From positions 1,302,001-1,366,000 of the forward strand of contig OZ242357.1 in NCBI GenBank assembly GCA_965208815.1: a stretch of DNA of 64,000 nt. The letters are read 5' to 3'. The position numbers and the translations under genes are program-made. The number at the start of each line of letters is the position of its first letter. Positions within the stretch are counted from its first letter, which is position 1. This stretch comes from Bin55 sp009840545 (GTDB taxonomy: Bacteria > Pseudomonadota > Gammaproteobacteria > Pseudomonadales > Azotimanducaceae). Shown in pieces: positions 27,368 through 37,800 of this stretch. The notes beneath the pieces were generated by a model. It was not told where the DNA came from, did not search any database, and was given only the letters and a program-made list of their open reading frames with translations.

Positions 27368-28855
27368 TTAGGCGAACCCCATTTCTTCGATATCCACGGG
27401 GACAAGCGGATATTTGATTCCTGCCCACTTTTGAACTACACGAACTACTTGACAGCAATAGCCGAATTCGTTGTCGTACCATGCATAAATCTGAGCCCTA
27501 TTTCCGCCGTCGACTATGGTGGCTCTACCGTCAATTACACAGGCGTGTCGATTGCCGACGAAGTCTGATGAAACCACTTCTGTTGCTTGAGTGAAATCGA
27601 TTTGCCTTTGCATGGGAGAGAATAAAGAAACGTCTCGGAGAAATGTATTTAGTTCGTCTTCGCTTGTATCTGTCTCAAGAGTTAGGTTGAGGCAAGCCAA
27701 AGAGACGTTTGGTGTAGGAACTCTGATCGCGTTTCCAGTCAGTTTTCCTTCCAGTTCAGGAAGTAAGTTAGCCACAGCTTTTGAAGCGCCCGTTTCGGTA
27801 ATTACAAGGTTTAATGGAGCCCCGCGGCCTCTCCTGTCTTTCTTGTGGAAGTTGTCCGTCAAGTTTTGGTCGGGCGTGTATGCGTGTACCGTTTCCATAT
27901 GGCCGTGCGCGATTCCGTACTTTGAATCGACCACTTTCAATACGGGAACAATGGCATTTGTAGTACAAGACGAAGCCGATAGGATTTTCTGATTGTGAGA
28001 CAGGCTGTGAGAATTGATACCTGAAACGATATTGGGCACCGAACCTTTTCCGGCAGCAGTCACAATTACTCGATCCGCCCCTTTCGACTGAAGGTGCCTT
28101 GATAGTCCGGCTTCATCTTTCCAAGCACCGGTATTGTCAATGATTAGTGCGTTGCGAATTCCGTATTGTTCGTAGTCAATGGTGCCAGGATCATCCGAGT
28201 AGATCAGGCGAATGACGTTCCCGTTAGCGATTAGGCATTGATTTTCTTCGTCAATCCGAATGGTTCCTTTGAAAGGACCGTGGACCGAATCACGGCGCAG
28301 GAGGCTTCCCCGCTTTTCTAAGTCGTCCGGAGGTCCCTCACGAAGCACAATGGCACGCAACCGAAGCTGGTCGCCACCGCCAGTTTTCTCGATCAATAGA
28401 CGTGCTAGCAGTCTTCCTATCCGACCAAATCCGTACAGAACGACATCTTGGGGTTGTGAGAGTGGCTTTATGTGGCGCCCAACAACATGTGAGCATTCGG
28501 AAGCCACAAACCTGTCTACGTCTGGAGCTCCTTTGCCGTTGCCATTCTCACTTAGGTCCATATGCTTTGTAGTCAATTGGCCAAGATCTAGATGAGCTGG
28601 GCCTAGGTCCAACTCAGATGCGGCTTTAAGAATTGGATAACTCTCAAACTCGGACAGTTCGTTTTCAGCAACTTGGCGTACAAATCGATGTGTACGCATG
28701 ATGTCGGTGACACTTTGGTTGTACAACGCGCGACCAAAGCAATACGTGACTACGTTTTTCCGATAGAGCGTTCCAATGATCGGAATCATCGCTTCTGCAA
28801 GCGATTCACGTTCCTTCCAATCCGGGAAGTAGTCTTCAAGATGTTCTAGAGCCAA
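27368..28855 (-). CDS. gap: Glyceraldehyde-3-phosphate dehydrogenase, long type
   Basis: This 495-residue enzyme has an N-terminal extension of about 130 residues (SLAEAMIPIIGTLYRKN..., THRFVRQ) in front of a standard GAPDH. The dinucleotide-binding start is YGFGRIGRLLAR and the catalytic Cys is in SASSCTTN (about residue 316). This long form matches the gammaproteobacterial GAPDH encoded next to mfd in Pseudomonas (recollection). The start is TTG at 28855; no in-frame ATG precedes the conserved extension. It should oxidise glyceraldehyde-3-phosphate with NAD or NADP, or run in gluconeogenesis. It follows korB on the same strand after 208 bases, so may be transcribed separately. Confidence 0.88.
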   Translation of the reverse strand: MALEHLEDYFPDWKERESLAEAMIPIIGTLYRKNVVTYCFGRALYNQSVTDIMRTHRFVRQVAENELSEFESYPILKAASELDLGPAHLDLGQLTTKHMDLSENGNGKGAPDVDRFVASECSHVVGRHIKPLSQPQDVVLYGFGRIGRLLARLLIEKTGGGDQLRLRAIVLREGPPDDLEKRGSLLRRDSVHGPFKGTIRIDEENQCLIANGNVIRLIYSDDPGTIDYEQYGIRNALIIDNTGAWKDEAGLSRHLQSKGADRVIVTAAGKGSVPNIVSGINSHSLSHNQKILSASSCTTNAIVPVLKVVDSKYGIAHGHMETVHAYTPDQNLTDNFHKKDRRGRGAPLNLVITETGASKAVANLLPELEGKLTGNAIRVPTPNVSLACLNLTLETDTSEDELNTFLRDVSLFSPMQRQIDFTQATEVVSSDFVGNRHACVIDGRATIVDGGNRAQIYAWYDNEFGYCCQVVRVVQKWAGIKYPLVPVDIEEMGFA

Positions 28856-29063
28856 TTCGGTATCCAGAGTTGGGGGGAGCTAGGGAGAATGATACTCTCA
28901 GACAACTTGTTAGTAAAGCAAAAACGCCGGATCTCAGACTTCTCACCCCAAAATCTTGGACTGATGAGCAATTGTCAAATAAACAAGCGCGCGGGGAGTA
29001 TTGTTGAGCGTGACTTGCCCAAAACATGCAACTTAGGCTATTCAGGCAATGCTTGTGAAACTC

Positions 29064-30119
29064 TTATCTAAAACTCGCATTGATTGAGTCTAGAGTTTCT
29101 GATCCAGGGCAGAGATCCGACTCTGTTAGAGCACTCAGGGGAACTTCCGGCGTCTCTAATACTTCGTGAAGGTCCGCGGGATCTTCCTCCACGTAAAGCA
29201 GGCCGGTCACTACGTCTCCCTCGTCCAATGCTCGTTGGACGTAAGCCAAAGCATCTACGCGATTTTTGGGGTTGTAGGAGTCTTCGAGTTTTCTAAGCCG
29301 CAAACGTGAACCGTCCGGCATATCTATAGTTTCAGTGGATCCCGGAGCGTAATCAACCTCGATTTCTTCGTGAGGTGCCACGAAGTCTGCATCGACTATG
29401 GGCGCAGAATGATCTCGTACATGTCCATAACTCTTGGTAGAACCATCATGATTGTTGAACATCACACACGGAGAAATAATGTCGATGAAAGAAAATCCGT
29501 TGTGAAGCAATGCCGCCTTAATTAACGGAACTAATTGTTTCTTGTCGCCTGAAAAGCTTCTCGCGACGAAGCTAGCGCTAATTTGAAGTGCCATACAGAC
29601 TAGATCAATTGGTGAATAGAGGTTCGGCACACCTCTCTTGCTTGTAGACCCGTAATCGTTGGTTGCAGAAAACTGCCCTTTTGTTAGCCCGTAGGTTCCA
29701 TTGTTGTCGACGATATATAGCATGTTGATCTTGCGCCGAACTGCATGGGCAAACTGTCCCAACCCAATGGATGCACTGTCTCCATCTCCAGAGACACCGA
29801 TGTAGATCAAATCGCGGTTCGCAATATTGGCGCCGGTCGCAACCGACGGCATTCGTCCGTGAACCGAGTTGAATCCATGAGAGTTACTCAAGAAATAGCT
29901 TGGAGTCTTTGATGAACATCCGATACCCGACAGTTTTGCAAAACGATGTGGAGGGAGTGACAATTCACTACACGCTTGGATTATTGCGGCACTCACGGAA
30001 TCGTGCCCACAACCTGCACATAACGTAGACACCAGTCCTTCGTAGTCACGACGTTTCAGTCCCAATTCATTTACGGTCAACAATGGATGATGAATTTCGG
30101 GCTTTTTGACAAAGGTCAT
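29064..30119 (-). CDS. korB: 2-oxoacid:acceptor oxidoreductase, beta subunit
   Basis: This 351-residue thiamine-diphosphate subunit has CAGCGHDSVSAAI near residue 34, the GDGDSASIGLGQF motif near 111 and the cofactor-binding Asn in VDNNGTYGLTKGQ. It belongs to the short KorB/PorB-type beta subunits of 2-oxoglutarate (or pyruvate) ferredoxin oxidoreductases. Its ATG overlaps the korA stop (ATGA). With KorA it should decarboxylate 2-oxoglutarate to succinyl-CoA, passing low-potential electrons to the iron-sulfur subunit encoded upstream. Substrate preference is inferred from the family and from KorC-type company. Confidence 0.85.
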   Translation of the reverse strand: MTFVKKPEIHHPLLTVNELGLKRRDYEGLVSTLCAGCGHDSVSAAIIQACSELSLPPHRFAKLSGIGCSSKTPSYFLSNSHGFNSVHGRMPSVATGANIANRDLIYIGVSGDGDSASIGLGQFAHAVRRKINMLYIVDNNGTYGLTKGQFSATNDYGSTSKRGVPNLYSPIDLVCMALQISASFVARSFSGDKKQLVPLIKAALLHNGFSFIDIISPCVMFNNHDGSTKSYGHVRDHSAPIVDADFVAPHEEIEVDYAPGSTETIDMPDGSRLRLRKLEDSYNPKNRVDALAYVQRALDEGDVVTGLLYVEEDPADLHEVLETPEVPLSALTESDLCPGSETLDSINASFR

Positions 30120-31939
30120 GACGAAACCTCTTTGAGCCGAGGCACCTTGTTTTGCTCGTAGTAGTTCAGAACTTCGCTAACGATGAAGTCCGCTGAAATG
30201 GACATGCCACCGTAGTACAAGATAGAGCAAATTTGATCAGCATTTATTTCGAGATCATTGACGATGAGTGTCTTCATCTGTGCGTCTCGATTCTGTTCCA
30301 CAAGGAAAACGATAGAGTGTTGGTCGATAAACTCTCGGACTTCGTGACCTATCGGAAATGCGCGTATTCGCAAAGTGTCGAGTTCAATACCGTAATCGTC
30401 AAGCAAAGCCAACGATTCACTCATTGGCGTTGCAGTTGTTCCGTAGTACATGATTCCAGCACGATAGCTTGCTGAAGAGACTTCGCTCCGAGGCAGCAGG
30501 GCTCGAATTGTTTCCCACTTCCGGTTCAGACGATCCATGTTTTGGCTATAGGCATCCGGAGCTTCGGTATATACGGCGTACTCGTCGCGCGAAGTTCCTC
30601 GCGTGAAGAAAGAACCTTTACTGGGATGTGTGCCAGGCAGCGTGCGATACCCAATGCCATCCGAATCAACGTCAACATATCTGCCATAGTCCTCGACTTG
30701 ATCCAAGTCTTCAGCCGTTAGGACCTTTCCGCGATCGTACTTACGAATGTCTTCCCACTCGAACTGATCCGATGTCATTTCATTCATGCCCAGTTCGAGG
30801 TCGCTCATCACTACAACTGGCGATTGAATGCGTTCCGCGATGTCGAAGGCATCAGCGGCGAAGTCGAAGCACTCTTTGGGCGTTGACGGAAAAAGCATTG
30901 GATGCCTTGTATCGCCGTGGGAAGCGAAGGCAACGCTCAATAGGTCGGACTGTTGCGTTCGCGTCGGCATACCGGTCGAAGGTCCTACTCTCTGAATGTC
31001 GAACAACACCGCAGGTATTTCCGCAAAGTAGGCCAAACCCAAGAACTCGTTCATGAGAGATATTCCGGGTCCTGATGTGGCAGTAAAGGCACGAGCACCA
31101 TTCCATCCCGCACCAATCACCATTCCGAGCGCGGCTAATTCGTCCTCAGATTGGATCACGGCATACTTTTTGGTGCCTGTATCTTCATCAACACGAAGCT
31201 TTTGCGCGTGTTTCTCAAAGGCCTCTGCAACCGAAGTGGATGGCGTGATGGGATACCAAGCGCAAAACGTTGCGCCCCCATAGATAGCGCCTAGGGCCGC
31301 TGATTCATTGCCGTCAACCAAGATTTTGTCCTTGGCCAATTCGGAGTACCTTACTTGAAACTCAAATGGACAGTCCAGATACTTGAACGCATAGTTTCGT
31401 CCAATCTCCATCGCATGAATATTGGGCTGAATGAGTGCATCCTTGCCCTTGTATTGCATCGACACCATTCCTGTAAGCACTTTGAAGTCTATGTTTAATA
31501 GTGCCGACAACGCACCCAAGTACACAATGTTCTTAAATAGTTGCCGCTGTTTCGGATCGCTGAATTCGGGCAAAATCAGTCTTGTGATAGGGATTCCGAC
31601 GTCGACAACATCCTGTCGTTCGAGTGACCGCGGGCGTGGACGAGTGTTGTCGTATACCAAGTAGCCTCCGCTAGCCAGACACTCAACATCTTCCTCGTAG
31701 GTTTCCGCATTCATGGCAACCATGATGTCCACGTCTTCACGTCGACCGAAGTAGCCCTTCTCGGTCGCCCGGACTTCGAACCAAGTTGGAAGCCCTTGAA
31801 TATTGGAAGGGAAAATGTTGCGGGTCGCTACAGGCACACCCATGCGAAAGAGCGCTTTTGCAAACATGCTGTTCGCACTAGCAGAACCCGATCCATTGAC
31901 ATTCGCAAATCGAATTACGAAATCGTTGTATTTGGTCAT
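30116..31939 (-). CDS. korA: 2-oxoacid:acceptor oxidoreductase, fused gamma-alpha subunit
   Basis: This protein of about 607 residues has a gamma domain (about residues 1-190, starting DFVIRFANVNGSGSASAN) fused to the alpha domain (from about 200: GNESAALGAIYGGATFCAWY with PITPSTSVAEAF). This is the standard KorA layout of bacterial 2-oxoglutarate:ferredoxin oxidoreductases. The ATG at 31939 overlaps the stop of the upstream FAD/Fe-S gene (ATGA). An upstream in-frame start at 31993 would add 18 residues encoded inside that gene and is unlikely. It overlaps korB by four bases, so the three genes form a tight operon. Confidence 0.87.
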   Translation of the reverse strand: MTKYNDFVIRFANVNGSGSASANSMFAKALFRMGVPVATRNIFPSNIQGLPTWFEVRATEKGYFGRREDVDIMVAMNAETYEEDVECLASGGYLVYDNTRPRPRSLERQDVVDVGIPITRLILPEFSDPKQRQLFKNIVYLGALSALLNIDFKVLTGMVSMQYKGKDALIQPNIHAMEIGRNYAFKYLDCPFEFQVRYSELAKDKILVDGNESAALGAIYGGATFCAWYPITPSTSVAEAFEKHAQKLRVDEDTGTKKYAVIQSEDELAALGMVIGAGWNGARAFTATSGPGISLMNEFLGLAYFAEIPAVLFDIQRVGPSTGMPTRTQQSDLLSVAFASHGDTRHPMLFPSTPKECFDFAADAFDIAERIQSPVVVMSDLELGMNEMTSDQFEWEDIRKYDRGKVLTAEDLDQVEDYGRYVDVDSDGIGYRTLPGTHPSKGSFFTRGTSRDEYAVYTEAPDAYSQNMDRLNRKWETIRALLPRSEVSSASYRAGIMYYGTTATPMSESLALLDDYGIELDTLRIRAFPIGHEVREFIDQHSIVFLVEQNRDAQMKTLIVNDLEINADQICSILYYGGMSISADFIVSEVLNYYEQNKVPRLKEVSS

Positions 31940-33726
31940 TCGGAATATGAACCAATTTGTGGGTTGTGCACTATGGATTTCTGCATGTCCCAAGCGTTAG
32001 TCGGACAACGCTCCGCACACAGTCCACAATGCAGGCAAAGATCTTCATCCTTGACCATCACTCGTCCTGTCGGCAAGTCTTCTGAGACGTAGAGATCCTG
32101 TTCTGGATTTTCTGCCGGGACCATGAGAGAACTTCGTAGTTCGGGCTCGTCTTGATTTTCTGTAAACGTGATGCAGTCCATGGGACAAATATCAACGCAG
32201 GCATCACACTCAATGCAGAGTTTCTCGGTAAACACCGTTTGCACGTCACAATTTAGACAGCGCTGAGCCTCTTGATATCCCAAGTCTTCATCGAATCCGA
32301 GCTCAACTTCCACCTTGATGTTGTCTAAAGAACGTCGGAGGTTCGCATGCGGCACGATATAGCGCTTAGAAGGATCATGCTCTGCGTCATAGCTCCATTC
32401 ATGTATTCCCATCTTTTGACTGATGAGATTGACTCCCTCTGGCGGTCGATCCTTGCTTGGATCCTTGCCTTGACACAGCAAATGAATTGAAATCGCGGCT
32501 TTGTGGGCATGAGCTGATGCCCAGATGATGTTCTCGGGACCGAATGCGGAGTCGCCGCCAAAGAAAATTTTTGGGTGGGTCGATTGCAATGTGTTTTCGT
32601 CCAGTATTGGACAGTCCCATTTGTCAAACTCGATGCCGATATCGCGTTCGATCCATGGGCAGTGGTTTTCCTGACCGATCGCCATCAATATATGGTCTGC
32701 TTCCATAAAGACGTCGTCTTCTCCGGTCGGAATGTATTTCAATCGACCATTCTCGTCGACGGGTTTCACTCTTTCAAAAACAACGCCTTTGAGCTTTCCG
32801 TTGTCATGAACAAACTCTTTCGGTGGCCGATTGTTCAGAATGGGAATTCCTTCCGCTTGTGCGTCCTCTTTCTCCCATTCGCTAGCCTTCATGACATGAA
32901 AACCGGAACGCACAACAACGGTTACTGTTTCCGCCCCTAGCCTTTTCGAGGTTCTGCAGCAATCCATTGCTGTGTTTCCGCCACCCATAACGATCACGTT
33001 GCCCGATATTTCAGTTGTGTGACCAAAAGCAACGCTCGAAAGCCAGTCAATACCAATCGAAATATGATCTGAAACTTCCTTGCGGCCAGGGAGATCAAGG
33101 TCTCGTCCTCTCGGAGCACCAGTACCCACAAAATATGCGTCGTAGTCCATGTCGAGCATAGCCTTCATGCTCGTGATTTCATAGTCGTACTGGGCGTTAA
33201 TCCCCATGTTTACGATGAGATCGACCTCCTCCTCGAGAACGTCTGCGGGAAGCCGAAAAGCGGGAATCTGGCTTCTCATCATGCCTCCTCCACCCGGGTC
33301 GCGATCGAACATGTCGATTTCGTAGCCTAGAGGGAGTAGGTCGCGCGCAACTGCCAAAGATGCAGGACCTGCACCTAACAACGCAATCCGTTTTCCGTTC
33401 TTTTGCTTAGGAACATTGGGAAGATAGGAAGAAATATCGCCTTTGAAGTCTGCCGCTACACGCTTGAGACGACATATGGCTACTGGTTTTTCTTCTGTTC
33501 GAACTCGCCTACATGCCGGTTCACAGGGGCGGTCACACGTTCTTCCCAAAATCCCGGGAAAAACATTCGATTCCCAGTTCACCATATACGCTTCCGTATA
33601 TCGTTCCTGGGCGATAAGTCGAATGTACTCCGGAACCGGAGTGTGAGCAGGACAAGCCCATTGGCAATCCACCACCTTGTGGAAATAGTTAGGGTCGTAG
33701 ATGTTAGTTGCTTTCATGAGTATCAC
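31936..33726 (-). CDS. FAD/NAD(P)-dependent oxidoreductase with two 4Fe-4S clusters (KorC-like)
   Basis: This 596-residue protein resembles the small subunit of glutamate synthase, extended by a ferredoxin domain. The N-terminal cysteine cluster (CQWACPAH, CDRPCEPACRR) is followed by an FAD site (ALLGAGPASLAVARDL, about residue 115), an NAD(P) site (VIVMGGGNTAMDCC, about 245) and a terminal FGGDSAFGP segment. Two [4Fe-4S] motifs, CIECDACVDICP and CLHCGLCAERCP, lie at about 505-580. As first gene of the operon it would link KorAB to NADP or NAD. A three-subunit KorABC enzyme of this kind is known from Azoarcus (recollection). The first Met or the ATG nine bases later may be used. Confidence 0.82.
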   Translation of the reverse strand: MILMKATNIYDPNYFHKVVDCQWACPAHTPVPEYIRLIAQERYTEAYMVNWESNVFPGILGRTCDRPCEPACRRVRTEEKPVAICRLKRVAADFKGDISSYLPNVPKQKNGKRIALLGAGPASLAVARDLLPLGYEIDMFDRDPGGGGMMRSQIPAFRLPADVLEEEVDLIVNMGINAQYDYEITSMKAMLDMDYDAYFVGTGAPRGRDLDLPGRKEVSDHISIGIDWLSSVAFGHTTEISGNVIVMGGGNTAMDCCRTSKRLGAETVTVVVRSGFHVMKASEWEKEDAQAEGIPILNNRPPKEFVHDNGKLKGVVFERVKPVDENGRLKYIPTGEDDVFMEADHILMAIGQENHCPWIERDIGIEFDKWDCPILDENTLQSTHPKIFFGGDSAFGPENIIWASAHAHKAAISIHLLCQGKDPSKDRPPEGVNLISQKMGIHEWSYDAEHDPSKRYIVPHANLRRSLDNIKVEVELGFDEDLGYQEAQRCLNCDVQTVFTEKLCIECDACVDICPMDCITFTENQDEPELRSSLMVPAENPEQDLYVSEDLPTGRVMVKDEDLCLHCGLCAERCPTNAWDMQKSIVHNPQIGSYSE

Positions 33727-33967
33727 TCGTCCGTGAGCGAGTGGAGCGCTTAGTCTCTATTTCTTAATTGAAATCTTGTTAGACCGGATGTGGGTTTGTT
33801 AGCTGTAGGCGACAGAACGATCCGAACTCCCAAGACCTTCTACGCCGTGTGACTCACTGAATAATATCACAACTGAAGTGCGCTGGATTCCTGCTTTTGG
33901 TTGGAACAACAAGCGATTTTGCATCAAGTTCGACTCTCGTTCCGATAGGAGTCCATCACATGGGGAC
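33727..33967. other. Intergenic region upstream of korC
   Basis: No gene is visible. It should contain the promoter of the korCAB operon, but I cannot name a convincing -35/-10 pair. The remains of a toxin gene begin at 33968. Confidence 0.4.
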
Positions 33968-34227
33968 TCAAATTTGATTCATGGATCTATACACTCGACT
34001 ACGGTGCTTAGTCAGAAGTGCCTCTATAAGGTTTTCTTGATCCTGAACACGACAAACAATCCGATAGTCTCCTACGCCGTAACGCCAAGGTCATTCATTA
34101 TGAAGCGCCCTACCTGGCAGGGATTATCTTGATTTGCAATATGGTCGCGCAACTAAATCAAGACGCGTTCGGCGTCTGAACGGCTCAAACTACGAAGTTG
34201 CTTTGAAAGAACGTTGGCCTCAATCCT
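33968..34227 (-). pseudogene. Decayed RelE/ParE-type toxin gene
   Basis: Directly after the antitoxin-like gene the minus strand reads IEANVLSKQLRSLSRSDAER, then VLI, then a TAG (34153-34155), then LRDHIANQDNPC. A frameshift at about 34110-34120 leads to GRALHNE, a TGA (34091-34093), and then WRYGVGDYRIVCRVQDQ and ALLTKHRSRVYR. These pieces in this order match the RelE toxin pattern, ending in the typical W-R-Y-x-x-G-D-Y-R-I core and an H-R-x-x-V-Y terminus. Two stops, one frameshift and no proper start show it is dead. This is a relic type II toxin. Confidence 0.75.
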
Positions 34228-34492
34228 AAGCAGCCAAGCGGTACTTTCTTAGAACGGACTCCAGAGGGACAGTGCGAGTCTTGCCTGATTCCAAGTCTCG
34301 GACGACTTGCTTTGCTTCGCAGAGATCTTCCAAATTCTGCAAGTAATCTCGTATGGCTTCAATCAAGAGGTGTTCTTCAGTTCGCCCGGTGAGTTCTCTT
34401 AGAGCTTGAGGACGTCTTACGCGATCATCCGGACGATTAAGTGGGAATGTCGTCACGACCCAAGAACTCCCAAATATTGAAGTATCCCGCAC
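34226..34492 (-). CDS. RHH antitoxin-like protein (RelB/DUF6290-type remnant)
   Basis: This 88-residue frame contains a good antitoxin pattern from about residue 32 on: LRELTGRTEEHLLIEAIRDY followed by LEDLCEAKQVVRDLESGKTR, as in small ribbon-helix-helix antitoxins that precede RelE toxins. The first 25 residues (ending NRPDDRVRRPQA) do not match the expected DNA-binding strand well, and the start is GTG, so the N-terminus may be damaged too. The toxin gene behind it is a pseudogene. The protein may survive as an orphan DNA-binding or anti-toxin protein, or be decaying as well. Confidence 0.55.
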   Translation of the reverse strand: MRDTSIFGSSWVVTTFPLNRPDDRVRRPQALRELTGRTEEHLLIEAIRDYLQNLEDLCEAKQVVRDLESGKTRTVPLESVLRKYRLAA

Positions 34493-34872
34493 GAAGCCCC
34501 GCGCTGCAAGGGAATCACTAGAAGTGCAATGTTTCTACCAACTTGGTATGAAGGAGGACTTAGTTCTACAAATACTGAACTTAATCCTATTATCTTATGC
34601 TGATTGAGGCTTAACTACATGATTAATTGTCCAGATTTTGCCTTAGTGCGTACGCCAAAATATGGGTTGACCCGAGCTGAAAATCGCAGTTCTTAACCTG
34701 AAATTCTTACATTCTGATGGTTGGAAGATATCTTTCCCCTAAGAGTCCCTTCAAACTCGCTAAAATCCTCATCGCTCGAATTAGGTTAACCGTTAGCTGC
34801 TTCTTCCAAGCATCTAGCTGACCCATCCAACTTCCTCTAGAACGAGTAAACGTCACGCCCGTTCGAATCAAG
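34493..34872. other. Intergenic region upstream of mfd
   Basis: This 380-base AT-leaning stretch has stops in all frames and no visible gene or strong hairpin. It should hold the mfd promoter on the plus strand and that of the antitoxin relic on the minus strand. Confidence 0.5.
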
Positions 34873-37800
34873 ATGTCCAAGTCCCCGGTAAGTACAAAGA
34901 TTGCTCTTCCGTCGAATCGACAGATTCATCGATGGGAGGATGGCGACGGAAGTCTAGGTAGCGCAAGATTAGCTCGATTAATGAGCGCTGAACCTAGATT
35001 ATGTGTCGTAGTTGCTTCGAATTCCGAGAACGCTCGTAACGTCGCAGACGAACTGAAATTCTTCAATCCCGAATGCCCTGTTAAGTCCTTTCCAGATTAC
35101 GAAACATTGCCGTACGACAATTTTTCTCCCCAAGCTGGGATTGTCTCGCAACGCCTGGGAACTCTGGCCGAGCTACACAGCTTTACTCATGGCGCAGTAG
35201 TAGCTTCAGTTCAAGCGCTGGTTCAAAAAATTCCACCAAAGGATTACTTGCTCGCACGATCTCTTAGATTGAAGTCAGGAGACCAATTAAATCTAGAGAG
35301 AAGACGGCAACTCTTGGCCCAGGGAGGCTATAGACGGGTAGACACCGTATTTGAGCACGGCGAGTACGCATCAAGAGGCTCTGTTCTTGATCTGTTTCCG
35401 CTTGGATCTGAAAATCCTATTCGAATTGATCTGTTTGATGATGTTGTAGATAGCCTGCGCATATTTGACGCAGAGACACAACGCACCATAGAGAAAGCTG
35501 ATTCAGTTCACATTCTCCCAGCTCACGAGTATCCCCTGGACGAATCGTCGATTGTGAGATTCCGAAATAGATGGAACGAGAGTTTCGACGCTAAGCATTG
35601 GACAAATCCCATTTATGAAGACATTAGCGCTGGCAACGCTGTAGAGGGAGCTGAGTGTTATCTGCCCCTGTTTTTCGAAGAAACCAGTTCACTGCTTGAC
35701 TATGTCCCATCAAATTCCATAGTTTTCTTAGATCGAAATGTTGAAGAAGCAGCAGTCTCGTTTCTTGACGAAGTAAAGAGCCGTTTCGAAGCTCATCAAG
35801 CTTCAGTGGATCGACCGCTCTTGCCTCCGCATAGTCTCTACTATCGCATTGAGGAGTTGCACCACCAGTGGAATCAACATTCGCGAATTCAGCTTGTCGA
35901 AAAGAACTCCAATCTCAAACACTTGACGTCTCTTCAGGGACAGGAACTGCCGAATATCGCGCTCGAACCGCGTAAGTCGGACCCGGTTCGCCGATTTCGA
36001 GACTTCGTAAGCAATGTGGGAGTTCCAGTGCTCCTCACAGCAGAATCGATCGGCCGATTGCAGCACTTGCACGAAATTCTTGGACGAGCTCGTATTTTTT
36101 CCAAAGAGGTTGATTCCTACGACGAATTCATCACTAGTTCTCTCGCGTTAACAACCACCATAAGCCCTGTCTCTCGTGGATTTTGGGCTCGCGATTCTGT
36201 GGTCTTGACCGAAACCGAGATTCTAGGAGACAGGTCGGTTAGCCAACGGATACGAGCTCACCGCAAGCAAGTTGATCCAGAAACCATTATTCGAAATCTC
36301 ACAGAACTTCATCCAGGGGCGCCGGTTGTTCACTTGGATCACGGGATAGGACGCTATGTAGGACTCGAAACACTCAAGATTCGATCGCAACTGATGGACT
36401 TTGTAACCTTGGAGTACGCAGATGGCGACAAGCTCTATGTTCCCGTCTCGTCGCTCGACCTAATCTCTCGCTATACGGGCGCAGACGAAGAAAACGCTCC
36501 GCTTCACAAATTGGGCACGGACGCTTGGTCAAAAGCCAAGTCACGTGCCGCACAGCGCATCTATGACGTAGCAGCGGAACTGTTGAACATCTACGCTCGA
36601 CGGGAAGCATCTCGATCTGTGACGCTTCCAGATGTCGACGATGACTACGAACTATTTTGTGACCAATGTGACTTTGAACTAACTGAAGACCAATCATTGG
36701 CCACAGAAGCAGTCTTGGGAGACTTGTCGAGGGTTCGTGCAACTGATCGACTTGTTTGCGGAGATGTTGGATTCGGAAAGACTGAAGTGGCCATGCGAGC
36801 TGCATTTCATGCGGTTCAATCCGGGCATCAAGTGGTGGTTCTAGTTCCAACGACGATACTTGCTCAACAACACTACGAAACCTTCCGAGATAGATTCGCA
36901 AGTTGGCCCGTCATAATCGATTTGATGTCCCGCTTCAGATCCGCGAAGGAATTGGAGGAGATAACCAGCAAGGTAGCCGAACAGAAAATCGACATTCTCA
37001 TCGGTACCCACAAATTGCTACATGCGACTCTGGACTTCTCTCAGCTCGGATTGCTTATTGTTGACGAAGAGCATCGCTTTGGAGTTCGCGACAAAGAACG
37101 AATCAAGAATCTTCGGACATCGACAAACACCATCTCCTTAACCGCCACTCCGATCCCACGCACTCTCAATATGTCGATGGGGGGATTACGTGATCTATCG
37201 ATCATTGCGACACCTCCAGCCAAACGGCTTTCTGTGAAGACATTCATCGTGCCTTACGATCGTGTTGTTGTTCGAGACGCAATACAACGTGAACTGGCCC
37301 GTGGAGGTCAGGTGTTTTACCTGCACAACGATGTTCGCTCGATGCACGACATCTATGAAGGTCTCAAGGCATTGGTACCCGACGCCAGGCTAGGTGTCGG
37401 TCACGGACAGATGCGGAAAGTAGAACTAGAACGGGTCATGTCCGACTTCTACCACAGACGATGCAATGTACTCATCTGCTCAACCATCATCGAGAGCGGC
37501 ATCGATATACCCAATGCGAACACAATTGTCATTGAACGTGCAGACAAGTTTGGACTAGCGCAGCTTCACCAGTTGCGCGGACGTGTAGGCCGCTCTACAC
37601 GACAAGCGTATGCCTACCTACTGACTCCTGAAGAGTCTGCGATGACGGTGGATGCAAAGAAACGACTAGATGCAATTGAATCTGCAGGAGAGTTGGGCAG
37701 CGGATTCACGCTCGCGGTGCACGATCTCGAAATACGCGGTGCGGGAGAGCTGTTGGGCAAAGAACAGTCTGGTCAGCTCGAGACGATTGGATTTACTCTT

